From contig CANTUQ010000077.1 of assembly GCA_947683425.1 (NCBI GenBank), forward strand, positions 3,279,001-3,343,000: a DNA stretch of 64,000 bases, in the 5' to 3' direction. Shown here piece after piece: positions 47,449 to 59,155 of the stretch; within the stretch, counting starts at the first letter, position 1, and each line of letters opens with the position of its first letter. The notes beneath the pieces were generated by a model. It had not been told where the DNA came from. It was given only the letters and a program-made list of their open reading frames with translations, and did not search any database. This DNA comes from Excoecaria cochinchinensis. Its lineage: Eukaryota > Streptophyta > Magnoliopsida > Malpighiales > Euphorbiaceae. The translations under genes were made by a program, and so were the position numbers.

Positions 47449-48950
47449 GAGGTTGAGTTTGAATATGTTCCCACCTCTCTCTTGGAGGAAGTTCTCAACT
47501 TTCTAAATGTAAGCATTTTTATTTCGTAAAGCATTATATCATGTTGCTGGTATCTTATGTTGTGGAATTGCAAAATATCAGAGAGGACCTCAGATGTTCA
47601 ATGGCAAAGGATATCATAACTATCAAGAATGAGAGCTTGAAAATTGATGACTCCAGCTGTAGGACAGTGTTACCTGATGCAGAGCTATCTAAAGAACCAT
47701 CTTTTGATTTTCAGAAAAAATTACTCCGACCAAGAATGAGAAAAAAGATGTTGGTTCCAGTCCCATTTTGGGAAGTGATGATACATACAAATAGCTCTTA
47801 GGTATGTATAGATACATGTTACCCGTAGGAATGGAAAACTGCTAATTTTCTAGAGTTGGTGCATTAATAGATGAACTGCGTATTGATTTCTTGATTTATT
47901 CATCTTCCTTCTTGGATGTGTATCATGTGCATGGAAATTTTTCTTCCTATGTCTGCTGCATTGCTCTATTGCTTCTATTTTTCCTCATGCAACCTATCAA
48001 AATAGTTCAGGATTGAGGCTAAGTGGAATTATACTTTGAAGAGATGGTGTTAAAAATAAATTATAGGATCTAGGCAAAGCAAATTCTGATATCTTTCAGA
48101 AAATATATATATATATATATATTGAAATGCTTGAAGAATAGATATTTTGAAATCACATTAATAAGCCATATGTGGCTTCTGTACTTTTCATTGACTCTTC
48201 TATTGAAGTTATGTCATTTCATTTTCCTTTTAAGCGTCTAACAGTTTTTTTAATCTTCACTTGGAGCCAATTATTATTACTTGCAGGTTTTAAAGGCATC
48301 AGGATTAGCCATTCCAGATGCAAGCATATTACATGACAAACAATTCCAACTCATCAGGTTTTAATGATAGTTTGCTGACACCTATTCCTAAACTCATCAT
48401 CGTTTAGTCCAAGTGTCATATTATAAAATCCATCCAATACATTAGGATAATGAAAAAAAACATAAGTATGCTATAGTTGTGCACATATTTAGAGACCAGT
48501 AGGTGCAGAGTTGATGTGCCTTATAATATTATAAATTCATTGGATTATAGAAATTCATTGGATTATAGACTTTCCTTGCTGTGGGAATCATAATTGGCTA
48601 ACCCTGCTTATATCTTTTAATTGATAACAGTCAACTGCCTTTGTTTCCATTTTGCCTCGGAGCATTTAGTGACAAAAAAATTTCTTAAGACAGCAAGTGG
48701 TCTTTTTGTGAATATTTGGACATATATACTTTTCTTGCAAATTGATACTAGTAATTTTCCTTTATGAATAACTGTTGTGCATTTTGTTTTCTAGTGTGAC
48801 TGTAGAGAAGTGGGTTCCTATTATAGAAGTCCCAGTAAAGAGTGTGAAGCAGTTCCTGGAGAAGAAGCAGCTGAAAGGCTTCTCCATCCTGGGATTAGAG
48901 CAAAAAGCCAATAGTGTGCCCCTAGATCAGTATATCTTTCCTAAGAAGGC
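47449..48950 (+). pseudogene. captured fragment of a TARBP1/TRM3-like SpoU RNA 2'-O-methyltransferase gene
   Basis: Four exon-like blocks in order. 47449-47508 encodes E-V-E-F-E-Y-V-P-T-S-L-L-E-E-V-L-N-F-L-N. A block at about 47578-47802 starts R-E-D-L-R-C-S-M-A-K-D. 48287-48357 includes K-A-S-G-L-A-I-P-D-A-S-I-L-H-D-K-Q-F. 48795-48950 includes E-K-W-V-P-I-I-E-V-P and G-F-S-I-L-G-L-E-Q. Introns have GT/AG ends (acceptors TTGCAG at 48286 and CTAG at 48794). These match the C-terminal region of plant TARBP1-like tRNA (guanosine-2'-O) methyltransferases (from memory). The second block has a 1-nt frameshift near 47720 and a TAG near 47795. The SAM-binding motif exons (N-x-x-A-x-x-R before 48287 and the L-V-L-G-x-E block after 48950) are missing, so no activity is expected. 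Confidence 0.8.
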
Positions 48951-49685
48951 AATAAGTCACTACAATATTTACCTCTAAATTACTAATACTTGATTAAAGC
49001 ATGAGGAATATTTATGTGACCATAATATTATTACAGATTCAATGCAGAAGTTGCAAGATTTATCAATAATCTTGGGAAAAAAAGTTGCATTTGATATTGA
49101 TATTGTTTGGTTAAGTTGTTTATTTTGACACCCAGTCTTTTATTCCTACTTTAGCTGCTTTGATTCTCTTTGTTTGAACTTTTTTAGCTTGTCTCTTTAT
49201 TTGTTTTTCTATCATGGATGTAAGTTATATTATATCTTTTTATTATTATAATGTCATTAAACTTGTTGGGAGATTTTGAATATTTAAGGTAAATGATATT
49301 TTAAATTAAAAGAATGAAATTATTTTGCCTTTTGATTTATTGCCTTTATGCATGAATTTTAATTATAAATTTATGTTTTAAATTTTACAGGTCTTCAAAA
49401 CAATGGACAATGAAGATATGAGTTTCATTATGTATTTTTCTAAAAATTTTAGGTGAATAGAAAATGATATGATGGAGTTGTTTTTATACTTCATACTTGT
49501 ATATGATAAATAAAATGTAAAACAATTTCGAAATATCAATATAGTTGGTATCCGATATTTTTCAATCTCTGAAAAAGCTATTTATTATAATTTTGAATAT
49601 ATATATATATGTGTGTGAATGATGTGTACAGGTAGTAGTCAAATAAAATATTTTATTTATTATGAAAATTTAATATTAAATCCTG
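48951..49685. other. AT-rich interior of the CACTA element
   Basis: No recognisable coding sequence. One acceptor-like TTTTACAG at about 49384-49391 precedes a short open stretch of unknown origin. A second AT-rich gap, 46553-47440, likewise holds no recognised gene. Confidence 0.5.
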
Positions 49686-50430
49686 AATTTTCTTTCAACG
49701 ATGAAAGATCAGTGGCTAAAATGTATCTTTAACGATCGCAAATTTTTTCATTAATAGTGAATACAACGAACGAAACAATCAGGTGATAAAAGATATTTTG
49801 AAAGATCGAAAATTTTTTCGGTGAAAGCGAAACCTTTTAGCGAAAGAAAAATTTGGTCGGTAAAACAGTTGCTAAAAGATATGTTTAACGACCAAAATTT
49901 CTTGGTTGAAAGTGAATATAATTAATGAAAGAAAAATCCGATCGCTAAAAGGTATCTTTAACGATCGGAAATCCCTTCGTTGAAAGTGAATATAATTAAC
50001 GAAAGGAAAATTCGGTCGCTAATAGGTATCTTTAACGACCGAAAATCCCTTCATTGACAGTGAATATAATTAGCGAATAAAAAATTCGGTCGCTAAAAGG
50101 TATCTTTAACGACCGAAAATTCCTTTTTTGAAAGTCAATATAATTAGTGAAGGGAAAATCCGATTGCTAAAAGGTATTTTTAACGACCAAAAATCCTTTC
50201 GTTAAAAGTGAATACTAGTAGCGAAGGGAAAATCCGGTCGTTAAATATCATTATTCAACGACCGGAAACATTCCGGTCGTTAAAGACATTAACTACCGGA
50301 TTCAATATCCGGTCGTCTATACCTTTAACGAAGGGGCTTTTGCCGACCGAATTTTTCGGTCGTTATAGGTCTTTAACGACCGGGTTTTGACTTTTAACGA
50401 TCAAATTTTCCTTCGTTAAAGAGCATTTTT
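49686..50430. repeat. CACTA subterminal repeats, right
   Basis: At least eight imperfect tandem units of about 60-70 bp (AACGACCGAAAATCCCTTCGTTGAAAG...TCGGTCGCTAAAAGG) merging into denser CGGTCGTTAAA inverted repeats at 50230-50410. More extensive than the left array, as is common in CACTA elements. Confidence 0.85.
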
Positions 50431-50442
50431 CTTGTAGTGAGT

Positions 50443-50654
50443 TCCAGCAGGCCTCCTGAGCGGCGGGGCACCCAGCATCCGCACCGGTCGTTACCCCGAC
50501 ACAGCCAGCCACAGGGGCCGGACCCTCAGCACCTAGTAGCCAGCCCTCTGCCTCCAGAGTCGGGCTGTCTGTATCCTCAACTAGTGATTAGCCCATACAT
50601 GTATCTGAAGATGAGGAGGATCCGGAAGAGCCCATTGATTATTCCCCCCTCTAG
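50443..50654 (+). pseudogene. ORF+ C-terminal part, downstream of the CACTA insertion
   Basis: Continues the frame of 45104 after removal of one AGT. It is proline-, serine- and glutamine-rich, then an acidic tail S-E-D-E-E-D-P-E-E-P-I-D ending at TAG 50652-50654. A stop (TGA) follows Q-A-S soon after the insertion point, and a frame change occurs before the acidic tail. Confidence 0.55.
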
Positions 50655-50937
50655 TGTATTCAGGAAGTGTTTTATGTATTTGTATATTTGTTGTACAAAA
50701 TTTACATTTTAATAGTGAAACTTGTGCTGTTAAATTTACATTTCACCTTACATATGTACATTCTTATTAACATTTTACTCGTACTACCAAAATGTTTCAT
50801 AACATGGTAAATAAAGAATCAAGAAAGATGAAAAAATGTACATAGAATTTATATCTTGAGATGAATCAATCGACAATGAATTAATAAGATCTTCTACAAC
50901 TACAGGGACATAATACCATGTTGACCTGAAGAGGGTT
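50655..50937. other. AT-rich 3' flank of ORF+
   Basis: No gene seen. Contains several AATAAA/AATAAG-like sequences (for example near 50811), a possible polyadenylation region for ORF+. Confidence 0.4.
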
Positions 50938-51480
50938 AACAAATCAGGCACTATATAAGCTGAACGAAGGCCAGCGGAACAAATCAGACACCGTGCAAGC
51001 CGAACAGAGGCCAGCGGGACAAATACAATCAGACACCATGCAAGCCAAACAGAGGCTATCGGGGCAAATCAGACACCGTACAAGCCAAATGGAGGCTAGC
51101 AGGACAAATCAGACACCGTACAAGCCGAGCAGAGGCCAACAGGACAAATGTAATTAGACATCATGTAAGCTGAATGGAGGCTAGAGGGGCAAATGCGATG
51201 CCATACAGGCTGAATGAAGGCCAGTGGGACAAATCAAACACCGTGCAAGACGAATGGAGGCCAGCAAGATAAATCCGACACCATGCAAGCCGAACGGAGG
51301 CCAACGGGACAAATACAATCAGACACCGTGCAAGCTGAATGGAGGCTAGCGGGGTAAATGCGATGCTATGCAGGCCGAATGGAGGTTAGTGGGATAAATC
51401 AGATACCATGCGAGCCGTACGAAGGCTAGCAGGGATAAGTCAGATACCGTAGAGAACAAGTGGAGGCCAGCAGGATAAAA
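50938..51480. repeat. about 39-bp minisatellite upstream of the plus-strand PPT
   Basis: About 13 diverged units of GGACAAATCAGACACCGTGCAAGCCGAACGGAGGCCAGC type. It occupies the same position relative to PPT and LTR as the unrelated minisatellite in the minus-strand element, consistent with the hypervariable 3' region of Tat elements. Confidence 0.88.
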
Positions 51481-51647
51481 GTGGTAGAACAAATCACTAA
51501 GGGGTCGTGGTAAAATACACTACAACTCAGTGGCGACAAGCCACAAGCTTAAACGTACCACAGAAGGTAAGGACTGCCTCAGGTATGCATATCTTTACTT
51601 CTTCTCTAAATTTTGGCTCATCTAGACACTAGTGTACTAGTTTCCCT

Positions 51648-51662
51648 AAAATTGGGGGCAAC
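51648..51662 (+). other. polypurine tract of the plus-strand Tat element
   Basis: AAAATTGGGGGCAAC immediately before the LTR start TGTAGACA. The same tract abuts the minus-element LTRs at 14410-14424 and 33120-33134 (reverse complement), showing that the two elements belong to one family. Confidence 0.8.
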
Positions 51663-54305
51663 TGTAGACATCGGGTCCTAGGGTAGTCCAGATCAGAGTT
51701 ACCCGATGAAGATATCAATACCCGTTTCAGGTAAATGGACAAAAGTTATGGGCTTTTGCCCTTTAAATTCACAAGGATTGAAGATCTTTTGATAATAGGA
51801 TGCTTTTGTACGTTAAGAGGAGTTTGTCAATGGGAAATTTTTATTTTGGTTGACCGATGGGAGACCCGTCGATCAAGAGATGCGCCCGTCGCTCGTTCTG
51901 AAAGACGGCATCCCCCTACGCGAGTAGTGCCTGTCGCTGGCTCGGGACGGTCCCGTCTCTCGCCAAAGCGACGCCTGTCGCTGGCTCGAGATGAGCCTGT
52001 CTCTTCCCAGAGCGAGGCCCGTCACTCGCGTGTAAGGGCCCATCTCTTGCAGGGAGCAACGCCCATCGCTTGCATGAGAAGGCCTGTCTCTCATAGAGAG
52101 CGACGCCCGTCGCTTGCGCTAGAGGCACCTGTCCCTCGCGAGTGACAGCTGGGCCCTCATCTCCTGTCTCTCGTGAAGTGGCCCACCGCTCGAAAGACCA
52201 AGCGTGTAATGTGATCGATGCCCGTCGGACTCCGAGCGATGCTTATCGGTAGAGGATCTATGGCGCTATTTCACGGGATTCTCCCATATTTCCCATGGAT
52301 TCTAAATCTTTTTCCAAGATTTTGAAAATATTCTCCAAATCTTTTCAAATGGCTTCAAAATTCGGATTTGATTTTGGGAAATATTCTGTGAATCAGTCGG
52401 TTTTGATTCTGATTTCATAAATCATTTTCAAATTCAAATTTAACATTTAAAAGAATTTGAATTACTTTCCTTAACCTATAAATAGGGGGCTGAGGTTCAT
52501 TATTTGGGGTTGGAAATTTTTATCAATTATTGGAGATTTCTTACTAGAATTTCGAAAAGAATTTTTCTTATTTTATCAAAAATCTTGTTAAATCTTTTAT
52601 AAATTAAGATGAATCCGAGAAAACGAAATCAATTCGTTCTTGCTCGATTTAGCCCGTTTAGCATTCATAATTGCTACAAAATATCGAGAAGGAAAAATAT
52701 AATTTTCTTTTCTTGATCTGGTTTCAAAAACACGATTTTGCGGTAGAAAACTTTCTGAAATTGTACATTGTGGATTAATCCTTGTAGAATTAAAGGGCAG
52801 AAATCATGCGACATTCGCCTTCAGAAGGTAATATTTCGAGGGTAAATATTCTGGATCAACCTCTAATTCACTTTATTGTTTCATATTAATTTATTTGGGA
52901 CTGATTTGCTTGAAAGGGTAATTTTAAATGTGAAAATCAAAAATTTTTTAATTGAATTTCTTTATTTTTATGAATTAGGGACAACCAACGGGCAGGGGAC
53001 GCACCGATGGCAGTCGATCACCCGAGCGATGGGCCATCGCAGAACTCCATCTCCGCCCGTCGGTCGGCCCAAGAATGGCCGTCGCTCGTGCGATGTAAGC
53101 CATCCCTAGGCCTTCCTTCTTCATTTTCTTTATTTTCTTTCTCCTATCCTTTTATTCTTATTTTTCCTTATTTTCCATGATGAATTTTTATAAATTCTTC
53201 ATCTTTATTCATTTTATCATGCTTATTTTATCATTTAATTATCGCACTAACATACTCTTTGTTTTTTTATGAGTTTAACTGTTTTTATTGGATTTGGGAT
53301 GTTAAAAAATGGAGAATACCGGATGATTCGAGGACATTATTCGAGTTTATTTCTTTATCTTACTTCCTTTTATTTCAATTTTCATGCACCATTTATTGTA
53401 AATATTATTTTGATCCCGTTAGTATAAAAATGGCTAAAGATTTCTACAAATAAATGGGATTTCTTCTAAATAAAATAGGATTGATGTCCTGATTTTCTAT
53501 CCAAATAAAATAGATATTCTAACATTATTTTTGTTTAAACATGCATGCGAAGGCCAATGTCTTCATCCTCTAACGAACGTCCCATTTTGTGTATGACTCG
53601 CATTTATTTAATATTGGGAGCTGTATTCCGCCCCTAGTTTTGTTGTAATTTGTTATATCTTTATTTACATTTTCTTATTTCACCTTATTTATCGCTTTCC
53701 TTTACATGATTGATTTGAACTTTAAATTATTGCTTCAAATGTATGAGAAAATGCATTGAATTTTAATCCAAAAACTCAATTATAACTTAATAAAGGTATG
53801 AATAAATGGGAAGTTCCGAACCAGCTTTGGTCTAAGGCTCAACGAGGTTAGATGAACCTTTCCAATGTTCTATTGGGAAGGGGATTCCAAAATATCTCTT
53901 GTTGCCCAAAATAGGGCCCAAATTACATTGTCTTAGGCTCCACGAGGTTAGAGAAACCATCTTAATGCTCCATTGGGGTGGGAACGCCAAAATATCTCTG
54001 GCTTGCCCAAAATAGACATACGTATATTGTCTTAGGCTTCACGAGGTTAGATGAATCTTTCCAATATTCTATTGAAAGGAGGATTCCACAATGTCTCCGT
54101 TTGCCAAAAATAGACACATATGCGCGGTCTTAGGTTCAGTGAGGCTAAATGACCTTTCCCAATGTTCTATTGGGTGGCGACTCCAAGAAACCTCCTTGTT
54201 ATGCAAAAAAGACGCCCTTGCAACCTTTTGTAAGTCTTATGAACCTCTCTCAAATACCCTAAAAGCGGGTCATTCGGGGCCTCCCAGGGTTCGGCACACA
54301 TCACT
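51663..54305 (+). mobile_element. 3' LTR of the plus-strand Tat element
   Basis: About 2.64 kb, TGTAGACA to CGGCACACATCAC. GC-rich U3 array 51855-52250 with repeated CGCCCGTCGCT units; TATA box CTATAAATAGG at about 52479-52489; diverged 115-bp subrepeats at 53826-54232 near the 3' end. The last bases are mutated relative to GCGCGTCACA, so the exact end is uncertain by a few bases. ORFs in it are spurious. Confidence 0.85.
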
Positions 54306-54411
54306 TCACGAGAGACGGGTCGTCGCCTTAACATTAGCCACGAGATTGTGGCTAACCTAGTTAGAGTATCACGGGGGGGGGGGGGGGGGGGGTGGGCAGC
54401 CCCTATAGTGT
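54306..54411 (+). pseudogene. stray ORF+ fragment with a 20-base G run
   Basis: 54319-54372 and 54397-54411 match 43980-44060 of ORF+ (CCTTAA-ATTAGCCA, GGCTAACCT, then TCACGGGGG and CAGCCCCTA). The short G run of ORF+ has expanded to 20 G at 54373-54392. It lies between the end of one LTR and an LTR fragment, so it is a rearrangement scar. Confidence 0.75.
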
Positions 54412-56436
54412 TTGCCGGCTGTCGCTAACTTATGGAGCCCATCTCTCGTATGAGCAACGGCCGTCACCCACGCAAGAGACTCCTGTCTCTAGTGAGGGGC
54501 CCGCCGACCAAAAGACCAAGCGTGCCCCCATCAACGACGACCGTCGGTTGGTGATCTGACATTATTTGAGCGGGATTTTCTAGATTCTTCAAGGGATCTC
54601 CCAATATTTCCAAGATTTTTCCAAAATCTTTTAAATATTTTCAAATCGTGGATTTGATTTTGAGGATATTCTGAAAATCATTCGGTTTCGATTTTGATTT
54701 TAGAAATCTTTTTCAAATTTAAATTGTAAATTTGAATGTATTTGAATTTTCTCCCTAAGCCTATAAATAGGGATTGATAGGCTCATTATTGGGGGGGATT
54801 TTTTGACCAAAAAGAGGATTTTAGCTATTCTTACAGAAAATTTTCTTACAAAAAGTTCTCTTCATCAAGTATTTTCTGAATTTAAAGGAATATGAGGGAA
54901 CGACATTAATTTGTTTCTATCGAATCCAACCGTTTTAGCATTCATAAATGCTGTCAAAATATCGAGAAAGAAAAATATAATTTTCTTTTCTTGATTTTTT
55001 TTTGAAAAATAATTTTTGTAGTCTAAAAATCTTCTGAAAATCACACATCGCGGGTCAATCTTTGTAGAACTCGAAGAACAGGAATTGCACAACATTCACC
55101 TTCAAAGGTAAAAATCCAAGGGTAGATATTCTAGATTTGTTATTTTCGTATTTAATCATTTCGTAATGATTTTACACACAAAATTCTCATTTATTTAAAA
55201 CAAAAATAAGTTTTATTTGATTTTTTACATTTTTTTCAAGATCTGGTATGACCGACGGGCAGAGAGTCCAGTGATGGCCGTCTCTCACGCTAGCGACAGG
55301 CCATCGATGGACACTGCCTCTGCCCACCGGTCAACCCAAGGACGCCCGTCGCTCGTGTGTCTTGGGCTGTCCCTGGGCCTTTTCTCACCATTTTTTCTTT
55401 CTTTCTATTTAACTTATTTTCCCATAATTTTTTATGGCAATTTCTCAAGGATTTTCCTTGTTATTTAATTTCTCGCGCCTTATTTTACCCTTAATTTTGG
55501 CACTAACATGATTTTTGTTTATGTGAGTTTTATTTGATTTATTTGATGAATTTGGGGTTGTTGAAATGGCGGTCGCCACGGTGGTCTGAAAATCTTCATC
55601 CGGGTCCATTCTTTTAACTTTACCTCATTTCTTTTACTTTATATTATTATTGTAAATATTGTTTTTATCCCGCTAAATATAAAAATGGTTAAAAATTTAT
55701 AATAATTAAATTGGAGTTTTCATCAATAAGTTGAGGACCAATGTCCTATTTTTTTCGCAAATAAAAGCTACACTTTAAAATCATTTTGTAATGAACATGT
55801 ATGCGAGGACCAATGTCCTCATCTTTAACGTATATCCCGGTTTATATATGAATCACATGCTATTTACAACGGGGGTTGTATTCCGCCCCTAGTTTTGTTG
55901 TAATTTATTTTCATATACTTTATTTTACATTACGCTCCTGCTTACCGCTTTCCCTGTATGGCCAACTTGCACTTTAATTAATTACATTAAATTCAATGAG
56001 AAATGGGATAAAACGCTAAATTCAAAACTCAATTATAACTTTAAATTAATGTATGAATAAATGGGAAGTCCCGAACCTTCTCTGGTCTTAGGCTTAATGA
56101 GGTTAGAGGACCATCTCAATGTTTCATTGGGATGGGGTCTCCAAAATATCTCTTGCTGCCCAAATAAGGCCCAATTTGCATAATCCTAGGCACCACGGGA
56201 TTAGAGGACCATCCCAATGTTATATTAGGATGGGGTCTCTAAAATATCTTTGGCTTGCCCAAAATAGATGCATATGCGCTATCTTAGGCTCTCTGAGGCT
56301 AGATGACCTTTCCCAACGTTCTATTGGGTGGCGACTCCAAGAAACCTCCTTATTGCCCAAAATAGATGCACTTGTAATTTCTTACAAGTTTTTCACGAAC
56401 CTCTCTCGAAAGCCCTAAGAGCGGGTCTTCGGGCCT
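54412..56436 (+). mobile_element. Tat LTR fragment, 5'-truncated (unit 1), split by solo LTR C
   Basis: Begins in the GC-rich U3 segment, has CTATAAATAGG near 54762, a leader-like T-rich stretch, a second GC-rich segment at 55245-55375, subrepeats 56079-56385 and ends GGGCCT at 56436. It continues after C as TCCCGAGGTTCGGCGCGCGTCACA to 59155. The first 250 bp or so of the LTR are missing. Confidence 0.85.
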
Positions 56437-56815
56437 TGTAACACCCCGTTATCCCCGTTGGAAGGATACCGAAGTGCCACGCGAGCAAACACATATAAAC
56501 GAATCCAAAGTACATACTTGTAAAATAAAATAAAAGATGAGATGTAAAGAAACTTTTAATTACATAGCAGTAAATCCTTTAACATATATCATATCTATAT
56601 CGTTTTTTTTACAAAAAGAGGCTCGTAAGCAAATACATATACAAAAAAATAATATTTGTTCCCTTACAAAAGATTCACTTTGCTATTAACAGCCATGTAC
56701 AAAAATTACAGCGGAAGACTCAAAAATAACTTCATCCAAAAAGACTCCTAGTGGCCGACCTGCAGATATCTGACTCCAATCCAAACTCGCCACCTGCACG
56801 GGAAAAGAGCCCGTG

Positions 56816-56833
56816 CTAAGCGATAACGCTTAG
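56816..56833. promoter_or_regulatory. conserved hairpin in solo LTR C
   Basis: CTAAGCGATAACGCTTAG on plus; in element sense CTAAGCG-TTAT-CGCTTAG, preceded by CCCCA and followed by CACGGGCTC and CCCGTGCAGGTGGCG. Confidence 0.6.
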
Positions 56834-57747
56834 TGGGGAGGAACAAAACAAACGAACAATATGCATATATAATAATCTAATGATTCAAAATCAAAGGCAT
56901 CAAAATTACATGTAAACATGTCTCCAAATTCCTTACTTGATATGCATAAATATATATATACATTACAAGCAATTAAGTACTCAATTCATAATTTTAATCA
57001 TTCCAAGTATACAGATACAAGGTGCATAATATAGAGCTATGCAAGAATTCATGTGCATCATATACTTGTAATCGTGTCAAAAATGCATCTCAACATATGC
57101 AACACATTTAAACATATAGCCTGATCAGTCTAAAATACTCTCTAGAAGTGGATACGGTCAAATGGATACTGATAGAACACAGTATCATAAGCATATAGAG
57201 ACATGAGTCTCAAATATGTACTTTTCATATAGAGACCGAAGTCTCGCATTAAATCCATATAGACCCATACAGGATCGAAACAAGGATCCAAACGGACCCA
57301 CGTATAATGTTTTATCATATAGCAGCTGCACACACACTCTGACCTAAGTAAGCGCTTACTTATCCACTACTATGACTTATTCAGGCTAAAAGACACAACT
57401 CAAAATCATTTATAATTCATGTAAACATGTATATTGATCAAATTCAGAAACATATGAATATATAAATATCACAAACAGGAGATAATAAGAACATATAACT
57501 CACGTTGAAATAATCCATGTTCATATAAATTACAAATATTTATATCATGTATATTAATTACTAATCAAGAACATAAATCTCATAATTAATCAATTATTAA
57601 ATTAAAGAACAGATTTGAACTTGATCTAGATTCAAACAGTGGAAAACCCCATGTACAGAAGGTTAAAAACTTTGCTTTTAGAAAATCCTTTGAACAGAAG
57701 TTAAAATTATGCTTTTAGAAAAAAACAGGGCAGCAGGAGGAAGGCCA

Positions 57748-58050
57748 GTCACGAGTCACCCAAGCAGTGGTGTCTCGTGACACTGGCTTCACGCGAGTGC
57801 CAGGAAAAACAAAGGCAGTCACGAGCCGTGACCCTCCGTCACGCCTCGTGACGCCTGAGAGGAGAGGGGGAGGTCACGAGATCCTGTCTCGTGACACGCA
57901 GGGAAGACCGGCGAGAGGTCGCGAGGCGTGATGCTCCATCACGTCGCGACTTCCCAAAGGGAGGAAGGTCACGGCGTGATGCTTCATCACGCCACGTGAC
58001 TTCCCAAGGAGGGAGGTCACGGCGTGATGCCCCATCACGTCACGTGATCT
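57748..58050. repeat. GTCACG/CGTGAC palindrome cluster in solo LTR C
   Basis: At least ten copies of GTCACG(A)/CGTGAC arms in imperfect inverted pairs (for example CACGTCACGTGATC near 58036-58049), the same core as B but in a different arrangement, in the same relative part of the LTR. Confidence 0.8.
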
Positions 58051-59155
58051 TCCTGATTGCTTCTCCTACTCCAAACTTCAGAATTTCAGAAAAACATAAA
58101 AACCCAGAAAAAAATCGTGAAAACAGAGTACAACCAAAACTCCAAATCCCAATTTGTCTAAATCCATTTTTCATGCAATAATTATACAAATACGTACCTT
58201 TAGGTCTTCTGAGCACATTTACAGCAATTTTACTCACATTATTCACATTATCAAACAATTAAAATATATAAACAGAGAGAGTCACAACTCAGAATTTCAC
58301 ATTCATATACATGTATAAACATCTCATTTGCACACTCATAATCTTTCTTTCTCTACCTTAAATCATGTATACACAATACATTTCTCATGCATCTTTATAA
58401 ATGAACACACATAGCTAATATTAACATCAAACAGCAACTAGGATCCAAAATTGATCAAAGACAGACACTCCCAAACCTGATGATGAAGCTAAAAAACGTC
58501 CACTGTATTCTTCTTCAATCAACAACCTTCTCTTTCCCTTTATCCCTCTTCTTCACTTCAGATGCTTGCAACAGATGAAACCACAATTCATTAACCCAAG
58601 AACAGAATCTCTATAAACCCAAAGACGAGAAGAAAAGGAAAATCAACCATAAAAATCCTATAGAACCCTTGCCACTTACCTTCTGAAGCTTCTAACAAAC
58701 CCAAACCTTAGTTCCTCAACAGAAAAACACACATGCAAATGGAAAAGAACAGCAAATGGAGAAAAAGAGCAAAATGTGGTTTACGTGAGAGAGAGAGAAC
58801 AAGAAAAGAGAGAACTTTCAGTCTTTTGTTTCCAGCCAACTAAATTTTTCTCAGTCTTCTCTTTTCCCTCACCACGTGCACACACTCTCCTTCCACTTGG
58901 CACACATGCACAGCTTCACAAATCCACTTATTCCTCTTTTACCCCTAGCTCAAAAATCTGTAGATAGGTCCTTAATAAATTCTTTTTACACCCTAATAAA
59001 AATCTGCACTCTAGGTATAATTAATTCTTGCAAAAATAATCCTCTTTCCTCTTGTAAATTACCCAATTGCCCTTAAATTATCCCATTAAAATACCAATTC
59101 CAATTAGGCCACACTTGGGGTGTGACAGGCCTCCCGAGGTTCGGCGCGCGTCACA

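Larger units (their letters stand above)
45105..50439 (+). mobile_element. non-autonomous CACTA transposon carrying host gene exons (Pack-CACTA)
   Basis: 5335 bp. Left end CACTATAAGAAAATT, right end TTTTTCTTGTAGTG (reverse complement CACTACAAGAAAAA). The 3-bp target duplication AGT is at 45102-45104 and 50440-50442, and joining the flanks restores the ORF+ sequence. Subterminal repeats with the core AACGACCG/CGGTCGTTA are clustered at both ends. No transposase-like ORF is visible. The interior contains spliceable exons of a DUF538 gene and a SpoU methyltransferase gene, both on plus. Confidence 0.93.
56437..59127 (-). mobile_element. solo LTR 'C', Tekay/Del-like, minus strand, present in one duplication unit only
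   Basis: 2691 bp. In minus sense TGTCACACCCCAAGTG...GGGGTGTTACA, with target duplication GGCCT at 56432-56436 and 59128-59132. The empty site is intact at 61493-61505. It carries the hairpin motif (56816-56833), a block with GGGTCCGTTTGGATCC near 57285-57300 related to the A/B block, and a GTCACG/CGTGAC cluster at 57748-58050. No gag or pol. A diverged member of the A/B group. Confidence 0.87.

Noticed and set aside
48104..48122. (AT)n tract in the CACTA element as a possible origin or regulatory site
   Set aside because: Simple sequence inside a probable intron; nothing else supports a role.
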